From contig JAJYLB010000012.1 of the NCBI GenBank assembly GCA_021788095.1, positions 33,626 through 97,625 on the forward strand: 64,000 nucleotides of DNA, in the 5' to 3' direction. The notes below the pieces were generated by a model. The model was not told the DNA's origin, searched no databases, and was given only the letters and a program-made list of their open reading frames with translations. Both the position numbers and the translations under genes were made by a program. Shown piece by piece: positions 53,359 to 62,653 of this stretch (the first letter of the stretch is position 1; each line of letters starts with the position of its first letter). The DNA is from Acidobacteriota bacterium. Lineage in GTDB: Bacteria; Acidobacteriota; Terriglobia; Acidiferrales; UBA7541.

Positions 53359-55977
53359 TCACTCCAACCGGTCGGCCAGGGCTTTGGCGAGGGCGGCTTC
53401 CCGCTCGGAATCGAGTTTCTTCCCCTCCGCGGTCAGATAGAAGACGTCGATGGCCTTCGGACCTTCTGTATCGATGAGGGCGACTTCGATATTGCCGTCG
53501 AACTCCGCGACCACCGAACTGATGTGGTAGAGGAGTCCGGGGCGATCCCGCGCGAGGATCTCGAGAATCGTGCTGTGGGCGGAACTCGTGTCGTCGAAGC
53601 GAATGACGGTGGGAACGCGAATCTTGGGACCGGGGGCGGCGCCGCGCGGCGACCGCCAGGCCAGCAGCGCCTGGAGATCCTGTTTGCCCGCGAGCACCTC
53701 GAGCAAGCTGGCGATGAGCCGGTCGCGTTCCGAAGGGTTGAGTTCGAGCGTGCGAAACAAATCGATAAAGTGGAAGGTATCGAGGACGATTCCAGCGCGG
53801 CTCGCATACGCCTCCGCCTTCGTGATGCTCATTCCCCAGGCGTAGAGCGCGCCGGCCATCGTGGCGAAGAGTTTCGGCCGATCGCGGGTGAGCAGCGTCA
53901 ACGAGTACTGATGCCGGACCCTGGCCAAATCGAGCTGCACCGGCTCCTGCGCGAGCCGCAGGAAGCGGTCGTAATGGGTGGCGATTTGCTCGGCGGAGTG
54001 GCTGGCGAAATAGCGCCGGGGGAATCCCTCGAGAAACGATGCCGGGTCGCCGCCGTGAGCGCGGGCCGAGAGGAGTTCGAGGACGCCCTGTATCTGCCGC
54101 TCCGCGGCGCCGGCCGCGTGATACCGCTCCTCATCCACGCTGCGGCTGAGGTCGTTGGCCGTAGCGGCGTAGAGCCGCCACAGCAGCTCCGCTTTCCACG
54201 GCGTCAGCGCTTCGGGATGGACGCTGCGAATATCGGCGTACGTGAGCAGGCAGAGCATCTTGAGGCGCTCCGGCGTGCCGGCCACCCGCGCCAGGCCGCG
54301 CACGGCGCCGGGATCGGAAAGATCGCGCCGCTGCATCGTCGCCGACATCTCCAGGTGATTGGCGATCAGGGAGCGGACCGTATCGCGGTCTTCCGGCGGA
54401 AGAGGCAGGCGGGCGAGAGCGCCTTCGGCGGCTTCGACGCTCGCCCGGACGTGGTCGTCGCCGGGAATGCCCTCCGCGGGGGGCAGGCCCTTGCCTACGT
54501 CGTGCAGAAGCAAGGCCAGCAGGAGCAGCTCGGGCTGTTCGAGTTCGGCGAAAATTTCCTGAAACTTGCGCTCTCCCTCGCTCTCCGGCTGGCGCAACCG
54601 GTGCACGGAGTCGATGGCCAGAAACGAATGTTCGTCCACCGTGTAGCGATGGTAGAAGTCGCGGATCACGAGCGCGTCGATGGCGCGGAATTCGGGGAAC
54701 AGCAGCCCGATGATGCCGGTGCGATGCATCGCCCGCAGCGCCTGCCCGGCATGCGGCTCGATAAGCACGGGCCGGAAAAGCTCCCAGGAGCCGCCGGGAA
54801 GCGCCGGCCAGGCGTCGAGCCGCGCCACGCGCTGCTGGATTTGGCGCTCGGCTTCGGCACTCAGCGCGACGCCATGCCGCGCCAGGAATTCGAAAACGCG
54901 CAATAGCGCGGCCGGGTCCTCCAACATCGCGGGCTGGCGCAGGTAGATCCGCTCGCGCGCGACGGAAAAATCGGCGTTCGAGAGCCTGGACCGCCTGGCG
55001 GCGAACGCCTCGTAAAGCGAGGACCGGGAAGCGGGGATCTCCTCGGCGAGCTGGACCGCCAGATGCTCGATCGCTCGCGCGTTTGCGAAGTACCCCCGCA
55101 TCCAATCGGCAGGGGCGAGGGGCCGTTTCCCCGGGACGCCGATCCCCAGCGCCGCGGCGGCATCTTGCAGCTCGTAGGTAAGGACGTTGTCGTCGCGCCC
55201 GCGCCGGTAATGGAGGAAACAGCGCACGGCGACAAGCGACTCGTACGCCGCTCGCGCTTTCGGCGCCGTCCCCGCGGGCCAGAGCGATTCCGGAGCGACC
55301 CAGGCGCGGCGCGCGCTCAGTTCCCAGACGAGAGCCAGCCACCTCGCCACCGAGTAGTCGCGCCAGCCGCCAGGCGCGTCCTTGATGTTTGGCTCGAGAT
55401 GGAAGATGGTGCTCGCGTGCTTGGCGTGCCGGGCCCGGGTCAGCTCCTGCAGCGCGCGCACCAGGTACCCCCGGTCCCGGGCCGCCATGCCGGGAATCAC
55501 GGAATTCCGCAACCGATCGAAGAGCTGCCTGTCGCCCGAGAGGAGCCGGGCGTCGAGCAGGGAAATGCTGAATTCCGGATCGTCGGAATGGAACTGGCCG
55601 CATTCGGCGAGCGTCCGCGTCGCGGGGCTCACTTTCAAGCGCAGGTCCCATAGGCGTTGGCCGATGGCGGCGATCGGTTCGCGGCGGTCCCGCTCGGCGG
55701 CGGTGTTTTCGCAGAGAAAGAGGAGATCGATATCGGAATGAGGGAAAAGCTCGCGCCGGCCGTAACCGCCGAGCGCGAGCAGGGCGAATCCCTCCGGACG
55801 GGAAGTGTCCTCGCCCAGGAGATTCCGGTGAAGGCGGGAAAGGAGGGAGTCCAGCAGGGCCGTGCGCGCGGCGAGGCAGGAAGCGCCGTCTCCGGTGGTT
55901 TCGAATTGCCGGCGAATCCGCGCCGCTTCGCCGGCGTGAAATTCGAGCAACGCCCGGACGTCGGCAGACGATGACAT
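53359..55977 (-). CDS. glnD: Bifunctional [protein-PII] uridylyltransferase/removing enzyme
   Basis: Nitrogen sensor GlnD, 872 residues. The nucleotidyltransferase domain carries GGYGRRELFPHSDIDLLFL. A helical GlnD domain follows, then the HD hydrolase domain (LLALLLHDVGKGLPP) that removes UMP, and two C-terminal ACT domains that bind glutamine (KLFATMAGALYAWGMSI and RPGLLYHISSVVAEFDGN). The ATG at 55977 is preferred to a GTG 9 nt upstream. It is the last gene of amtB-PII-glnD; the 20-bp gap to PII makes co-transcription likely. Confidence 0.95.
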   Translation of the reverse strand: MSSSADVRALLEFHAGEAARIRRQFETTGDGASCLAARTALLDSLLSRLHRNLLGEDTSRPEGFALLALGGYGRRELFPHSDIDLLFLCENTAAERDRREPIAAIGQRLWDLRLKVSPATRTLAECGQFHSDDPEFSISLLDARLLSGDRQLFDRLRNSVIPGMAARDRGYLVRALQELTRARHAKHASTIFHLEPNIKDAPGGWRDYSVARWLALVWELSARRAWVAPESLWPAGTAPKARAAYESLVAVRCFLHYRRGRDDNVLTYELQDAAAALGIGVPGKRPLAPADWMRGYFANARAIEHLAVQLAEEIPASRSSLYEAFAARRSRLSNADFSVARERIYLRQPAMLEDPAALLRVFEFLARHGVALSAEAERQIQQRVARLDAWPALPGGSWELFRPVLIEPHAGQALRAMHRTGIIGLLFPEFRAIDALVIRDFYHRYTVDEHSFLAIDSVHRLRQPESEGERKFQEIFAELEQPELLLLALLLHDVGKGLPPAEGIPGDDHVRASVEAAEGALARLPLPPEDRDTVRSLIANHLEMSATMQRRDLSDPGAVRGLARVAGTPERLKMLCLLTYADIRSVHPEALTPWKAELLWRLYAATANDLSRSVDEERYHAAGAAERQIQGVLELLSARAHGGDPASFLEGFPRRYFASHSAEQIATHYDRFLRLAQEPVQLDLARVRHQYSLTLLTRDRPKLFATMAGALYAWGMSITKAEAYASRAGIVLDTFHFIDLFRTLELNPSERDRLIASLLEVLAGKQDLQALLAWRSPRGAAPGPKIRVPTVIRFDDTSSAHSTILEILARDRPGLLYHISSVVAEFDGNIEVALIDTEGPKAIDVFYLTAEGKKLDSEREAALAKALADRLE

Positions 55978-55997
55978 GGCCAGCACGCTACAGACGG

Positions 55998-56336
55998 CTA
56001 GAGGGCCGGCTCGCCTTTCTCTTCGTTGCGGATGCGGATCGCGTCGTCCACCCTCGATAGAAAGATCTTGCCGTCGCCGATCTTGCCGGTCTTCGCCGCG
56101 TCCAGAATGGCCCGGACCGAGGCTTCCACCAAAGTATCGGGCAAAACCATCTCGATTTTGATCTTCGGGAGCAAATCGACGGCGTATTCGCGGCCGCGAT
56201 AGACCTCGGTGTGCCCCTTCTGCCGGCCATGGCCGCGCACGTCACTCACCGTCATTCCCTCGACGCCGATTTCGTGAAGGGCGCTCTTGACTGCCTCGAA
56301 ACTCGAAGGGCGAATGATGGCTTCGACTTTGGTCAC
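55998..56336 (-). CDS. glnK: Nitrogen regulatory protein P-II
   Basis: A canonical 112-residue trimeric PII protein. The T-loop GRQKGHTEVYRGREYAVD contains the uridylylation Tyr51. The C-loop region has KIGDGKIFLSRVDDAIRIRN. It transmits 2-oxoglutarate/ATP status to targets, here surely AmtB and GlnD. GTG at 56336 with GGAGG 10 nt upstream gives exactly the family length. Longer in-frame starts inside amtB are rejected. Gap to the amtB stop is 4 bp. Confidence 0.95.
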   Translation of the reverse strand: MTKVEAIIRPSSFEAVKSALHEIGVEGMTVSDVRGHGRQKGHTEVYRGREYAVDLLPKIKIEMVLPDTLVEASVRAILDAAKTGKIGDGKIFLSRVDDAIRIRNEEKGEPAL

Positions 56337-56340
56337 GGCG

Positions 56341-57861
56341 CTATGCCTCCAGGTTGTAGCCCTCTTCCCCGTGCTGGGACAAATCGAGACCCTGCACTTC
56401 CTGATCGGCCGGAACGCGCAAGCCAACCACCAGATCGACGATCTTGAGCGCGAACAGGCTGCCCACGATCGCCAGACCCCAACTGATTCCGACGGCGACG
56501 ACTTGATTGAGCAGTTGATGCGGGTTGCCGTCGATCAGGCCGACGCCGAGCGCGCGACCGGCGGCGTCCTTATAGATGGGATTGACGGCGCTCGAGGCGA
56601 AGATGCCCGTGAGCAGTGCGCCCGCCGTTCCGCACATGCCGTGCACGCCGAAGGCGTCGAGGGAATCGTCGTAGCCCAGGCGCGATTTCACCAGCGCCAC
56701 CATCGTGTAGCCGACCAGCCCGGCGACGAGGCCGATGAGCAGGGAAGGCATGGGGCCCACGAAGCCGGAAGCCGGCGTGATGGCCACCAGGCCGGCCACC
56801 GCTCCCGAGATGGCGCCCAACGCGCTGGGCTTCCCGTTCCGCATCCATTCGGCTGCGGCCCACCCCATCACGCCGGCGGCGGCGCCGAATTGCGTGGCGA
56901 GGAAGGCGCTGCTGGCCAGGCTGCCTGCGGCGAGCGCGCTGCCCGCGTTGAAGCCGAACCAGCCGACCCAGAGCAGGCAGGCGCCGATGAAACTCAACAC
57001 CACGCTGTGCGGCGGAGTCGCTTCCTTGGGATAGCCAAGCCGCTTCCCCAGATAGAGCGCGCAAACGAGCGCGGAAACCCCCGAGGAAATATGGACTACC
57101 GTCCCACCGGCGAAATCGAGCGTCGGGAACCGGCCGCCCGAGGCGTTGAGGAATCCGCCCGCGCCCCAAACCATGTGCGCCAGAGGATCGTAGACGACGA
57201 TCGTCCATAGGATCATGAAGAGCGCCATGGCGCTGAATTTCATTCGCTCGGCGAAGGCGCCCGTAATCAGGGCCGGCGTGATGATCGCGAACATCAGTTG
57301 AAAGAGCATGAACGTTTGCTGGGGGATGGTAGCGGCGTAGGCGGGGTTGGGAGCCGCGCCAACGCCATGCAGGAAAAGATAGCTCAGGCCGCCGAGAAAC
57401 CGGCTGCCGGGCGCGAAGCACAGGCTGTAGCCGAAGAGCGCCCAGAGCACCGTGACCAGGGCCATCAGCGTGAAACTTTGCATCATGGTCCCCAAGACGT
57501 TCTTCTTCCGCACCAGCCCGCCGTAAAACAGGGCGAGGCCCGGGCCGGTCATCAGCAGCACCAGGGCGCAGCAGACGAGCATCCAGGAGTTGTCGCCGGC
57601 GCTGCGCGCCGCAGCCACCTGCTCTTCGAGCGCCGCGACCTCCCTATCCACCGGCCCCGGCGCACTCGCCTGAACCGCAGGGCGCAGGTCCGTCGCCCTT
57701 CGGCTTCGCTCAGGGCCGTGAACCCCGCCGGGGTCCGAAGACCAAACCTCTCGAACGGCGGCGACGGCCGGACGCGAGGAGGCAGCCAGGGAGACGCCCC
57801 GGAAGAAGAAGAGAAGGGTGACCAGGCCGAGCACGACTCGGACCGACTTCCTGCGCGCCAT
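56341..57861 (-). CDS. amtB: Ammonium transporter AmtB with repeat-bearing N-terminus
   Basis: Ammonia channel of 506 residues. The signal peptide (1-27) and an unusually long soluble N-terminus (to about residue 92) precede 11 helices. Conserved signatures are GLALFYGGLVRKKNVLGT, DFAGGTVVHISSG and GVHGMCGTAGALLTG (channel His). The N-terminal residues about 42-57 (SSDPGGVHGPERSRRA) are a translation of a GC-rich repeat (about 57691-57740), not family sequence. It forms an operon with PII and glnD, the classic nitrogen-uptake unit. Confidence 0.95.
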   Translation of the reverse strand: MARRKSVRVVLGLVTLLFFFRGVSLAASSRPAVAAVREVWSSDPGGVHGPERSRRATDLRPAVQASAPGPVDREVAALEEQVAAARSAGDNSWMLVCCALVLLMTGPGLALFYGGLVRKKNVLGTMMQSFTLMALVTVLWALFGYSLCFAPGSRFLGGLSYLFLHGVGAAPNPAYAATIPQQTFMLFQLMFAIITPALITGAFAERMKFSAMALFMILWTIVVYDPLAHMVWGAGGFLNASGGRFPTLDFAGGTVVHISSGVSALVCALYLGKRLGYPKEATPPHSVVLSFIGACLLWVGWFGFNAGSALAAGSLASSAFLATQFGAAAGVMGWAAAEWMRNGKPSALGAISGAVAGLVAITPASGFVGPMPSLLIGLVAGLVGYTMVALVKSRLGYDDSLDAFGVHGMCGTAGALLTGIFASSAVNPIYKDAAGRALGVGLIDGNPHQLLNQVVAVGISWGLAIVGSLFALKIVDLVVGLRVPADQEVQGLDLSQHGEEGYNLEA

Positions 57862-58088
57862 GCCACCGCCTTTCCGGTTTTTCCCGACGAAGAAGAATCG
57901 ACGAATTATACCCGCACCCGTGCCGCAGGCGACGCCGGCGATTCGATGAAATATTCAGGTTCACCCTATCAGAGAATCCGATGGCGTTGCTTGCTTTTGG
58001 GTTTTCAACATGAGAAAAGAAGATGCGCGGAGGCGGCCCGGAGAACCCTTTCGTCGGCAGGTAGTCATCCGCGTATAGAGGGAGTGGC
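57862..58088. other. Divergent intergenic region between amtB and the APC permease
   Basis: 227 bp that must hold both promoters. I see no sigma-54 (GG-N10-GC) site and no convincing -35/-10 pair. Confidence 0.4.
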
Positions 58089-59543
58089 TTGAGTTCACCG
58101 GCGGCGAGCGGGTCCGATCCCAGAAAACAACTGCTGCGCGTGATGGGTTTCTGGGACGTCCTGCTGTTCAACGTCGCGACGATCCTCGGCCCGCGCTGGA
58201 TTGCCGCCGCGGGCCACAACGGCGCTTCCTCCATCAGCCTCTGGCTGCTCGCCGCCGTCTTCTTCTTCATCCCTACCGGCCTGGTCGTCATGGAGCTTTC
58301 CACGCGGTATCCCGCGGAAGGAGGCTTGTACGTCTGGTCGAAAGAGGCCTTCGGGGAATTCCATGGATTCGTGGCCGGCTGGACTTACTGGGTCTATACC
58401 TTCTTCTATTTTCCGGGGCTCCTGATGGCGAGCGCGTCCATGGCTGCCTTCATCGGCGGGGCGGGAGCCGCGCCGCTGGCGAATGACCGCACCTTCATTT
58501 TGATGGTCTCCTTTGCCATCCTTCTCGCCGCCCTGCTTCTGAACCTCGTCGGGCTGCGGGTCGGAAAGTGGCTGCAGAACGCGGGCGGTGTGGGCACGAT
58601 GCTTCCCCTGGCGATGCTGGTGTTGCTCGCCGGGGTCTTCTGGGTCGTCCGCGGCTCGGCCACGGCGTTTTCCTGGCGCGCTATTCTTCCCCGATGGGAT
58701 TTCGCCACAGTGAACTTCTGGCCGCAGATCTTTTTCGCCTTCACCGGGCTGGAGCTGGTCTCGGCGATGAGCGAAGAGGTGCGGAATCCGGATCGGACGT
58801 TTCCACGGGCGATCGTGGCGTCGGGCGCAGCGATTGCCGCGATATACATCCTGGGGACGGTCGCGGTGCTCGTGCTACTTCCGGCAGCCAAGGTGGACGT
58901 GAAGAACGGGGCGTTTCAGGCGCTCACGTATGGCTCGAGCCTTTTGGGCATCGGGTTCTTCGGGATTGCCGCGGCGCTGCTCATCTTGGTGGGCAACGCC
59001 GGCGGGGTCGGCTCGACCGTTGCCGGCATTGCCCGAGTTCCTTTCGTTGTCGGAATCGACCGCTACATGCCGAAGGCCTTCGGCAAGATTCATCCCCGCT
59101 GGAAGACGCCGCACGTCTCGATGCTGGTCCAGGCGGGGATCTCCGGCGCGATCCTGCTCGCGATTCAGGTGAACGAGACGACGAGCAGCGCCTACCAGAT
59201 TCTCGTCGACGCCGCCGTCATTCTCTATTTCATCCCCTTTCTCTACATGTACCTGGCCGTCATCAAACTGGCCTACCGCAAAGACCGCGCCGCTGCTGGC
59301 GCGGTGCTGATTCCCGGCGGCAAGCTGGGCGTGTGGATTTCCGGCGTGCTGGGCTTCGCGGTGGTTCTGTTCGGTATCGTCCTCTCCTTTGTTCCGCCGG
59401 GCGAGACCGCCAACAAGTTCTTGTTCGAAGCCAAACTCGCCGGCGGCACGGTGGCCATCATCGCTCTTGGCCTCATCCTTTATTTCCGCGGCGCCCGCCA
59501 GAGGGCGGCGGAAGAAGCCAAGCCTGCTGCGACGACAGAGTAG
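58089..59543 (+). CDS. APC-family amino acid permease
   Basis: A 484-residue inner-membrane transporter with 12 predicted helices. It has the family start LLRVMGFWDVLLFNVATILG, the helix 1-2 region, ELSTRYPAEGGLYVWSKEAFG and FFAFTGLELVSAMSEEVRNP. The glutamate-rich helix 6 motif ELVSAMSEE fits amino acid permeases. The TTG at 58089 has GAGGGAG upstream. No other gene is in its operon. Its substrate is not readable from sequence. Confidence 0.88.
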   Translation: MSSPAASGSDPRKQLLRVMGFWDVLLFNVATILGPRWIAAAGHNGASSISLWLLAAVFFFIPTGLVVMELSTRYPAEGGLYVWSKEAFGEFHGFVAGWTYWVYTFFYFPGLLMASASMAAFIGGAGAAPLANDRTFILMVSFAILLAALLLNLVGLRVGKWLQNAGGVGTMLPLAMLVLLAGVFWVVRGSATAFSWRAILPRWDFATVNFWPQIFFAFTGLELVSAMSEEVRNPDRTFPRAIVASGAAIAAIYILGTVAVLVLLPAAKVDVKNGAFQALTYGSSLLGIGFFGIAAALLILVGNAGGVGSTVAGIARVPFVVGIDRYMPKAFGKIHPRWKTPHVSMLVQAGISGAILLAIQVNETTSSAYQILVDAAVILYFIPFLYMYLAVIKLAYRKDRAAAGAVLIPGGKLGVWISGVLGFAVVLFGIVLSFVPPGETANKFLFEAKLAGGTVAIIALGLILYFRGARQRAAEEAKPAATTE

Positions 59544-59743
59544 TAGTGGGCGCCGGGTTCGCGGCCGCGCTCGATCGCGATGGTTTTCGCGCGGGCGTCG
59601 ATGCCGTTTGTGACGAGCTCGGCCACGGCTTTGAGAGGATTGCTTTGGGAAAGGGCGATGATGCGGATGGCGTTCCCATCTCCGCCGATTCGCGACTTGC
59701 CCCGTTCGGAACCTTTCGTCCTGACTGAGCTCTTTTTGGCCAT
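59480..59743 (-). pseudogene. N-terminal fragment of a GHKL ATPase
   Basis: The open frame from ATG 59743 has IRIIALSQSNPLKAVAELVT followed by NGIDARAKTIAI. This resembles the N box (ELVxNxxDA) of HSP90/MutL-type ATPases. After about residue 60 the likeness ends and the frame runs into the 3' end of the APC permease gene. All later ATPase motifs are missing, so it is a remnant. Confidence 0.5.
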
Positions 59744-59790
59744 GGAGCAATGCTGGCGGGCATTCCCTCGTAAGAGGCCGCGCCTAGCGC

Positions 59791-59988
59791 CTACTCTGGC
59801 GGACGGCGCACCACTTTTGCGCGGGAGGGAAAATCCTCCCGGTAAACAAGTACCCAAGGTTCTCGATTCTTGGTTGAGGTGCTCAGGCCAGATCGGTGTT
59901 TGCGAAGCCAGCGGGCCAAGTGTGCCGTAGAGCCTGTGTAGCGCCGGGCTTCAGCCCGGCATGCCCCGTAGACGTACTTGCGAAACGC
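59791..59988 (-). pseudogene. GIY-YIG nuclease remnant interrupted by a hairpin repeat
   Basis: The frame KYVYGAC...RRYTGSTAHLARWLRKHRSG...NREPWVLVYREDF follows the short GIY-YIG (UvrC-like, YhbQ) pattern of Y...YTGST, H, R. The residues ACRAEARR between the first tyrosines are the translation of a TTCA hairpin (59938-59967). It may be a decayed or a fully coding minimal domain. Confidence 0.45.
59938..59967. repeat. TTCA-loop hairpin (type G)
   Basis: GCGCCGGGC-TTCA-GCCCGGC-ATGCCCC. Same build as the unit at 12178 (GCGCCGCCC-TTCA-GGGCGGC), with compensatory stem changes and the same trailing ATGCCC. Confidence 0.6.
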
Positions 59989-60071
59989 TGTAATGGCGGC
60001 GTCGCCGGCGCAGCGCCGCCCCGCCCCGTTCGTCTCGCTCCGCAATACGTGGGCGGTGACAATATCGGTTA

Positions 60072-60147
60072 TGGCGCGCCCGGCAGGATTCGAACCCGCG
60101 ACCCTCTGCTTAGAAGGCAGACGCTCTATCCCCTGAGCTACGGGCGC
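60072..60147 (-). tRNA. tRNA-Arg (anticodon TCT)
   Basis: A 76-nt gene read on the minus strand: acceptor GCGCCCG paired with CGGGCGC, D arm GCTCAGGGGATAGAGC, anticodon arm TCTGC-CTTCTAA-GCAGA giving anticodon UCU (reads AGA), T arm CGGGTTCGAATCC, and encoded CCA. Integrase and other gene remnants surround it. Confidence 0.95.
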
Positions 60148-60207
60148 CCCGATTGATTCTAAAAGATTTGCGGCTCCTAAAACCACCATTTAGCTCGTTT
60201 TTACCCC

Positions 60208-60474
60208 TCACTGTGTCAGAACTGTGCCAAAACCCAGCCCTCCTGGCACAGCCTGTGTTTTTAAATCGGGCATTTCATTCGCTCGGCGATTGAGCTTCGC
60301 CAAGGCTTCTCGCTGCATTTGCAGCTTCATCTGCGAGTACTTCTTGAAGACTTGCGAGTCGCCCTGACGAAGCAATTGGGTGACCCACTCGTCTGCCACG
60401 GGAGGCTCAGGGACGATTCGGAGAATCAGAAACACCGTTCGAATGGGGGACGCGAACTCGGCATTTCCCGCCAC
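60208..60474 (-). pseudogene. C-terminal remnant of a tyrosine recombinase/integrase
   Basis: The segment ADEWVTQLLRQGDSQVFKKY, continuing SQMKLQMQREALAKLNR, is the closing part of phage-type integrases (catalytic Tyr in the VFKKYSQ helix). The catalytic R-H-R block upstream is gone. It lies 60 bp from the tRNA-Arg, a common integration site, so it marks an old island. Confidence 0.6.
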
Positions 60475-60624
60475 TCCATACAGGCGCGAGTCGCAACCAA
60501 GACCCGGGGTGTGCAGAAAGGGGCAGATATACAGTTCCCGCTCTTCTAGACTGCGGGGAGGTGAAATAAGGCCAGCAACCGGGTCGTGGACCGCCGCCCT
60601 AGGGAGAACCCTGACAGGAACGAG

Positions 60625-61262
60625 ATGATCAAAAATATCTTTTCAGTGCTTGTGATGAGCGCACCGCTTTGTCTGCCTGCGTTTGCCCAAAAAGACGAAA
60701 ACAATCGCATTGAGAATGCCGGCAAGGTAATGGTTAAATTCTCAACGTTCCCGACGACATTCCCGCGGATCTTCTGGACAAGGCGGACTGCGTAATCGTT
60801 CTGCCCTCGGTGATGAAGTGTGCCTTCGGGTTCGGAGGCAGCTACGGCCGCGGGGTGATGACTTGCCGAGGCGGGAGGAATTTCAACGGGAGGTGGAGCG
60901 CGCCTTCCATGATGGCGCTCGAAGGTGGGAACATCGGCTTTCAGCTGGGAGGCCAAGCGACGGACTTTGTCTTGTTGGTGATGAACCGGAGCGGGGCCGA
61001 TTCCATTCTCACCAGCCAGGTCAAGCTGGGCGGTGACGTGTCTGCCGCGGCCGGACCGAAGGGCCGCAACGCCTCAGCCGAAACAGATGTAACGATGCGA
61101 GCGAAAATCCTGTCGTATTCGCGTTCCCGCGGATTGTTCGCCTGGATCTCATTGAAAGGGTCAACTCTTTGCCCCGATAACGTTGGCAACAAGCGGTTGT
61201 ACGACACCGCTCGAAACAAGGACTTCCGGTTCCAATCTGCCGCTCACTTAACCGGCGCGTAA
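60625..61262 (+). pseudogene. Ysc84/SYLF-domain protein broken by a frameshift
   Basis: Frame 1 starts MIKNIFSVLVMSAPLCLPAF (signal peptide) and runs to ENAGKVMVK. Homologous sequence continues in another frame with LNVPDDIPADLLDKADCVIV, then FGFGGSYGRGVMTCR, NIGFQLGGQATDFVLLVM and GPKGRNASAETD, all typical of lipid-binding Ysc84 proteins. One missing A in GTTAAATTCTCAAC (near 60736) would restore a single frame. Either a true pseudogene or a sequencing slip. Confidence 0.7.
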
Positions 61263-61669
61263 TGTGAAGACATCCCGGCACGAAAGGGAATCAACGGTCG
61301 CCGAAAGTGTCGCCACTTGGCCCACACCGTTACATATTGAACGTGCGGGAAGCGCTCTGAAGCGACCGAATTCACTCGTGTGATCTCTAAAGAATTGAAA
61401 TGATCCAACACTCCCCTATCTAGGATTTGCGCGACTGCTCTGCGCAGCATTTTCTGATGGTCAATGCCGAACACAGTCGCCTTCGTTTCCGCGGCCAAGC
61501 AGCACAAGGTCCATCCTACCTTCTGGATATCGCAATCTAGTTCACGCCCATCACTATCGGTAACCACTGCCCACCCACTCGCACAGGGCTCAGTTGCGAA
61601 ATGAACCTCTCTAGGAAGAAGTGCGTCGTTCTTGAAGAGGATCGAGCCCTTTGCGATCGCATGCGCCAT
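61244..61669 (-). CDS. Conserved hypothetical protein
   Basis: A 141-residue soluble protein, no signal or membrane segment. It has the pattern FKNDALLPREVHFATEPC, GWAVVTDSDGRELDCDI, and LEITRVNSVASERFPHVQYV. I believe similar small proteins are widespread in Acidobacteriota but cannot name a family. Start at ATG 61669. Its 3' end slightly overlaps the Ysc84 gene on the other strand. Confidence 0.6.
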   Translation of the reverse strand: MAHAIAKGSILFKNDALLPREVHFATEPCASGWAVVTDSDGRELDCDIQKVGWTLCCLAAETKATVFGIDHQKMLRRAVAQILDRGVLDHFNSLEITRVNSVASERFPHVQYVTVWAKWRHFRRPLIPFRAGMSSHYAPVK

Positions 61670-61934
61670 TGACGGCTCCTCAAATTGCTTTCATGGTCTG
61701 TTCTGCAATTGCCGCAGGTATCTCTTAAGAGTGAAGCGCTCGACGTCAACCAGATCCAGCCACCGGCTTATTCTACTTCTACATGTCAGTGCGGCGGAAA
61801 CACTGGGGCCATGTAACCGCTAGCCACGGGGACATGGAAACGCGTTCCCGGTCACGAGCGAAGATTGCGTCTTTCCCTTTCTGTTGAGGAAAAGAATGTT
61901 GCGATCTCTATGCCATGTGCTTTGCCAGCGTCGA

Positions 61935-62201
61935 TCAGTCTGTTGGACCGTATTCTCGTCTTCCCAAGAAACATCGAGCGGCAGAGGTCACAATAATGGC
62001 ACCGATAATCGCGGAGGCGCTGCCGTAAAGCAGGTTGGCATGGGCACCGAACCGCGAGGCACTGAACAGAAGTCCTCCTCCAACACCCCCTCCCAGGCCC
62101 ATCACCAGATCCATGACGTGATCGCGTCCCTCGCTCGACATTACTTTGCCCATAAGCCAAGCGACCAACACACTACAAACGGTCCAGAGGGCGAACTGCA
62201 T
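61935..62201 (-). CDS. GlsB/YeaQ/YmgE-type small membrane protein
   Basis: An 88-residue membrane protein with three hydrophobic segments and glycine-rich turns (VMGLGGGVGGGLLFSASRFG, ASAIIGAIIVTSAARCFLG). This resembles the transglycosylase-associated GlsB/YeaQ group, whose stress role is unresolved. AAAGGAG lies 9 nt before the ATG at 62201. Confidence 0.75.
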   Translation of the reverse strand: MQFALWTVCSVLVAWLMGKVMSSEGRDHVMDLVMGLGGGVGGGLLFSASRFGAHANLLYGSASAIIGAIIVTSAARCFLGRREYGPTD

Positions 62202-62332
62202 GGCATTTTCTCCTTTGAACTGGCCACGTGCGATTTTTCCGCGCGCGGCACTTTCATTGACGTTCTCTTTGTGGCGTCGGCGCGGGGAGGGCGGACGTAA
62301 GTATCCTTCCGCCCTCTCTGAGAGACCTCAGT

Positions 62333-62653
62333 TCAGGCCGCTACCGCAGCGGCAATTTTGTGTGAGGTCGAGTTGGCAACGTTAAAGGTCTCCACCTTGG
62401 GTTGCCCGTCGATCAGCGTCGCTAGGCTCTTGGCCACCTCGGGATAAGCTTCGCGGTTGTAGGCCTCCGCGCTTTCCGCCCGGTCCCACAAGCTGATTGC
62501 GAAGGCTTCCGTTCCGGACGGGGACACGAACGTGATTTCTTCTTGGAAGCCCTTCTGCTTTCGAAGGGTCGGGAGCACATCCTTTTCGATCCTCTGAGTG
62601 AATTCGCCTACGCTGTTCGGTTTCAGGTGCACATACACTCTGCGTGCAAACAT
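62333..62653 (-). CDS. Antibiotic biosynthesis monooxygenase (ABM)-type protein
   Basis: A 106-residue dimeric alpha+beta barrel protein: FARRVYVHLKPNSVGEFTQR, the central LRKQKGFQEEITFVSPSG and SLWDRAESAEAYNREAYPEV. ABM domains range from quinol monooxygenases to heme-degrading enzymes; key catalytic residues cannot be assigned here. AAGGAG precedes the ATG at 62653. Confidence 0.8.
   Translation of the reverse strand: MFARRVYVHLKPNSVGEFTQRIEKDVLPTLRKQKGFQEEITFVSPSGTEAFAISLWDRAESAEAYNREAYPEVAKSLATLIDGQPKVETFNVANSTSHKIAAAVAA

Noticed and set aside
57970..58000. TGGCGTTGCTTGC upstream of amtB as a sigma-54 promoter
   Set aside because: The GG-N10-GC spacing is wrong and it points away from amtB.
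59896..60156. + strand ORF across the tRNA-Arg
   Set aside because: It reads the complement of the tRNA, a common false ORF.
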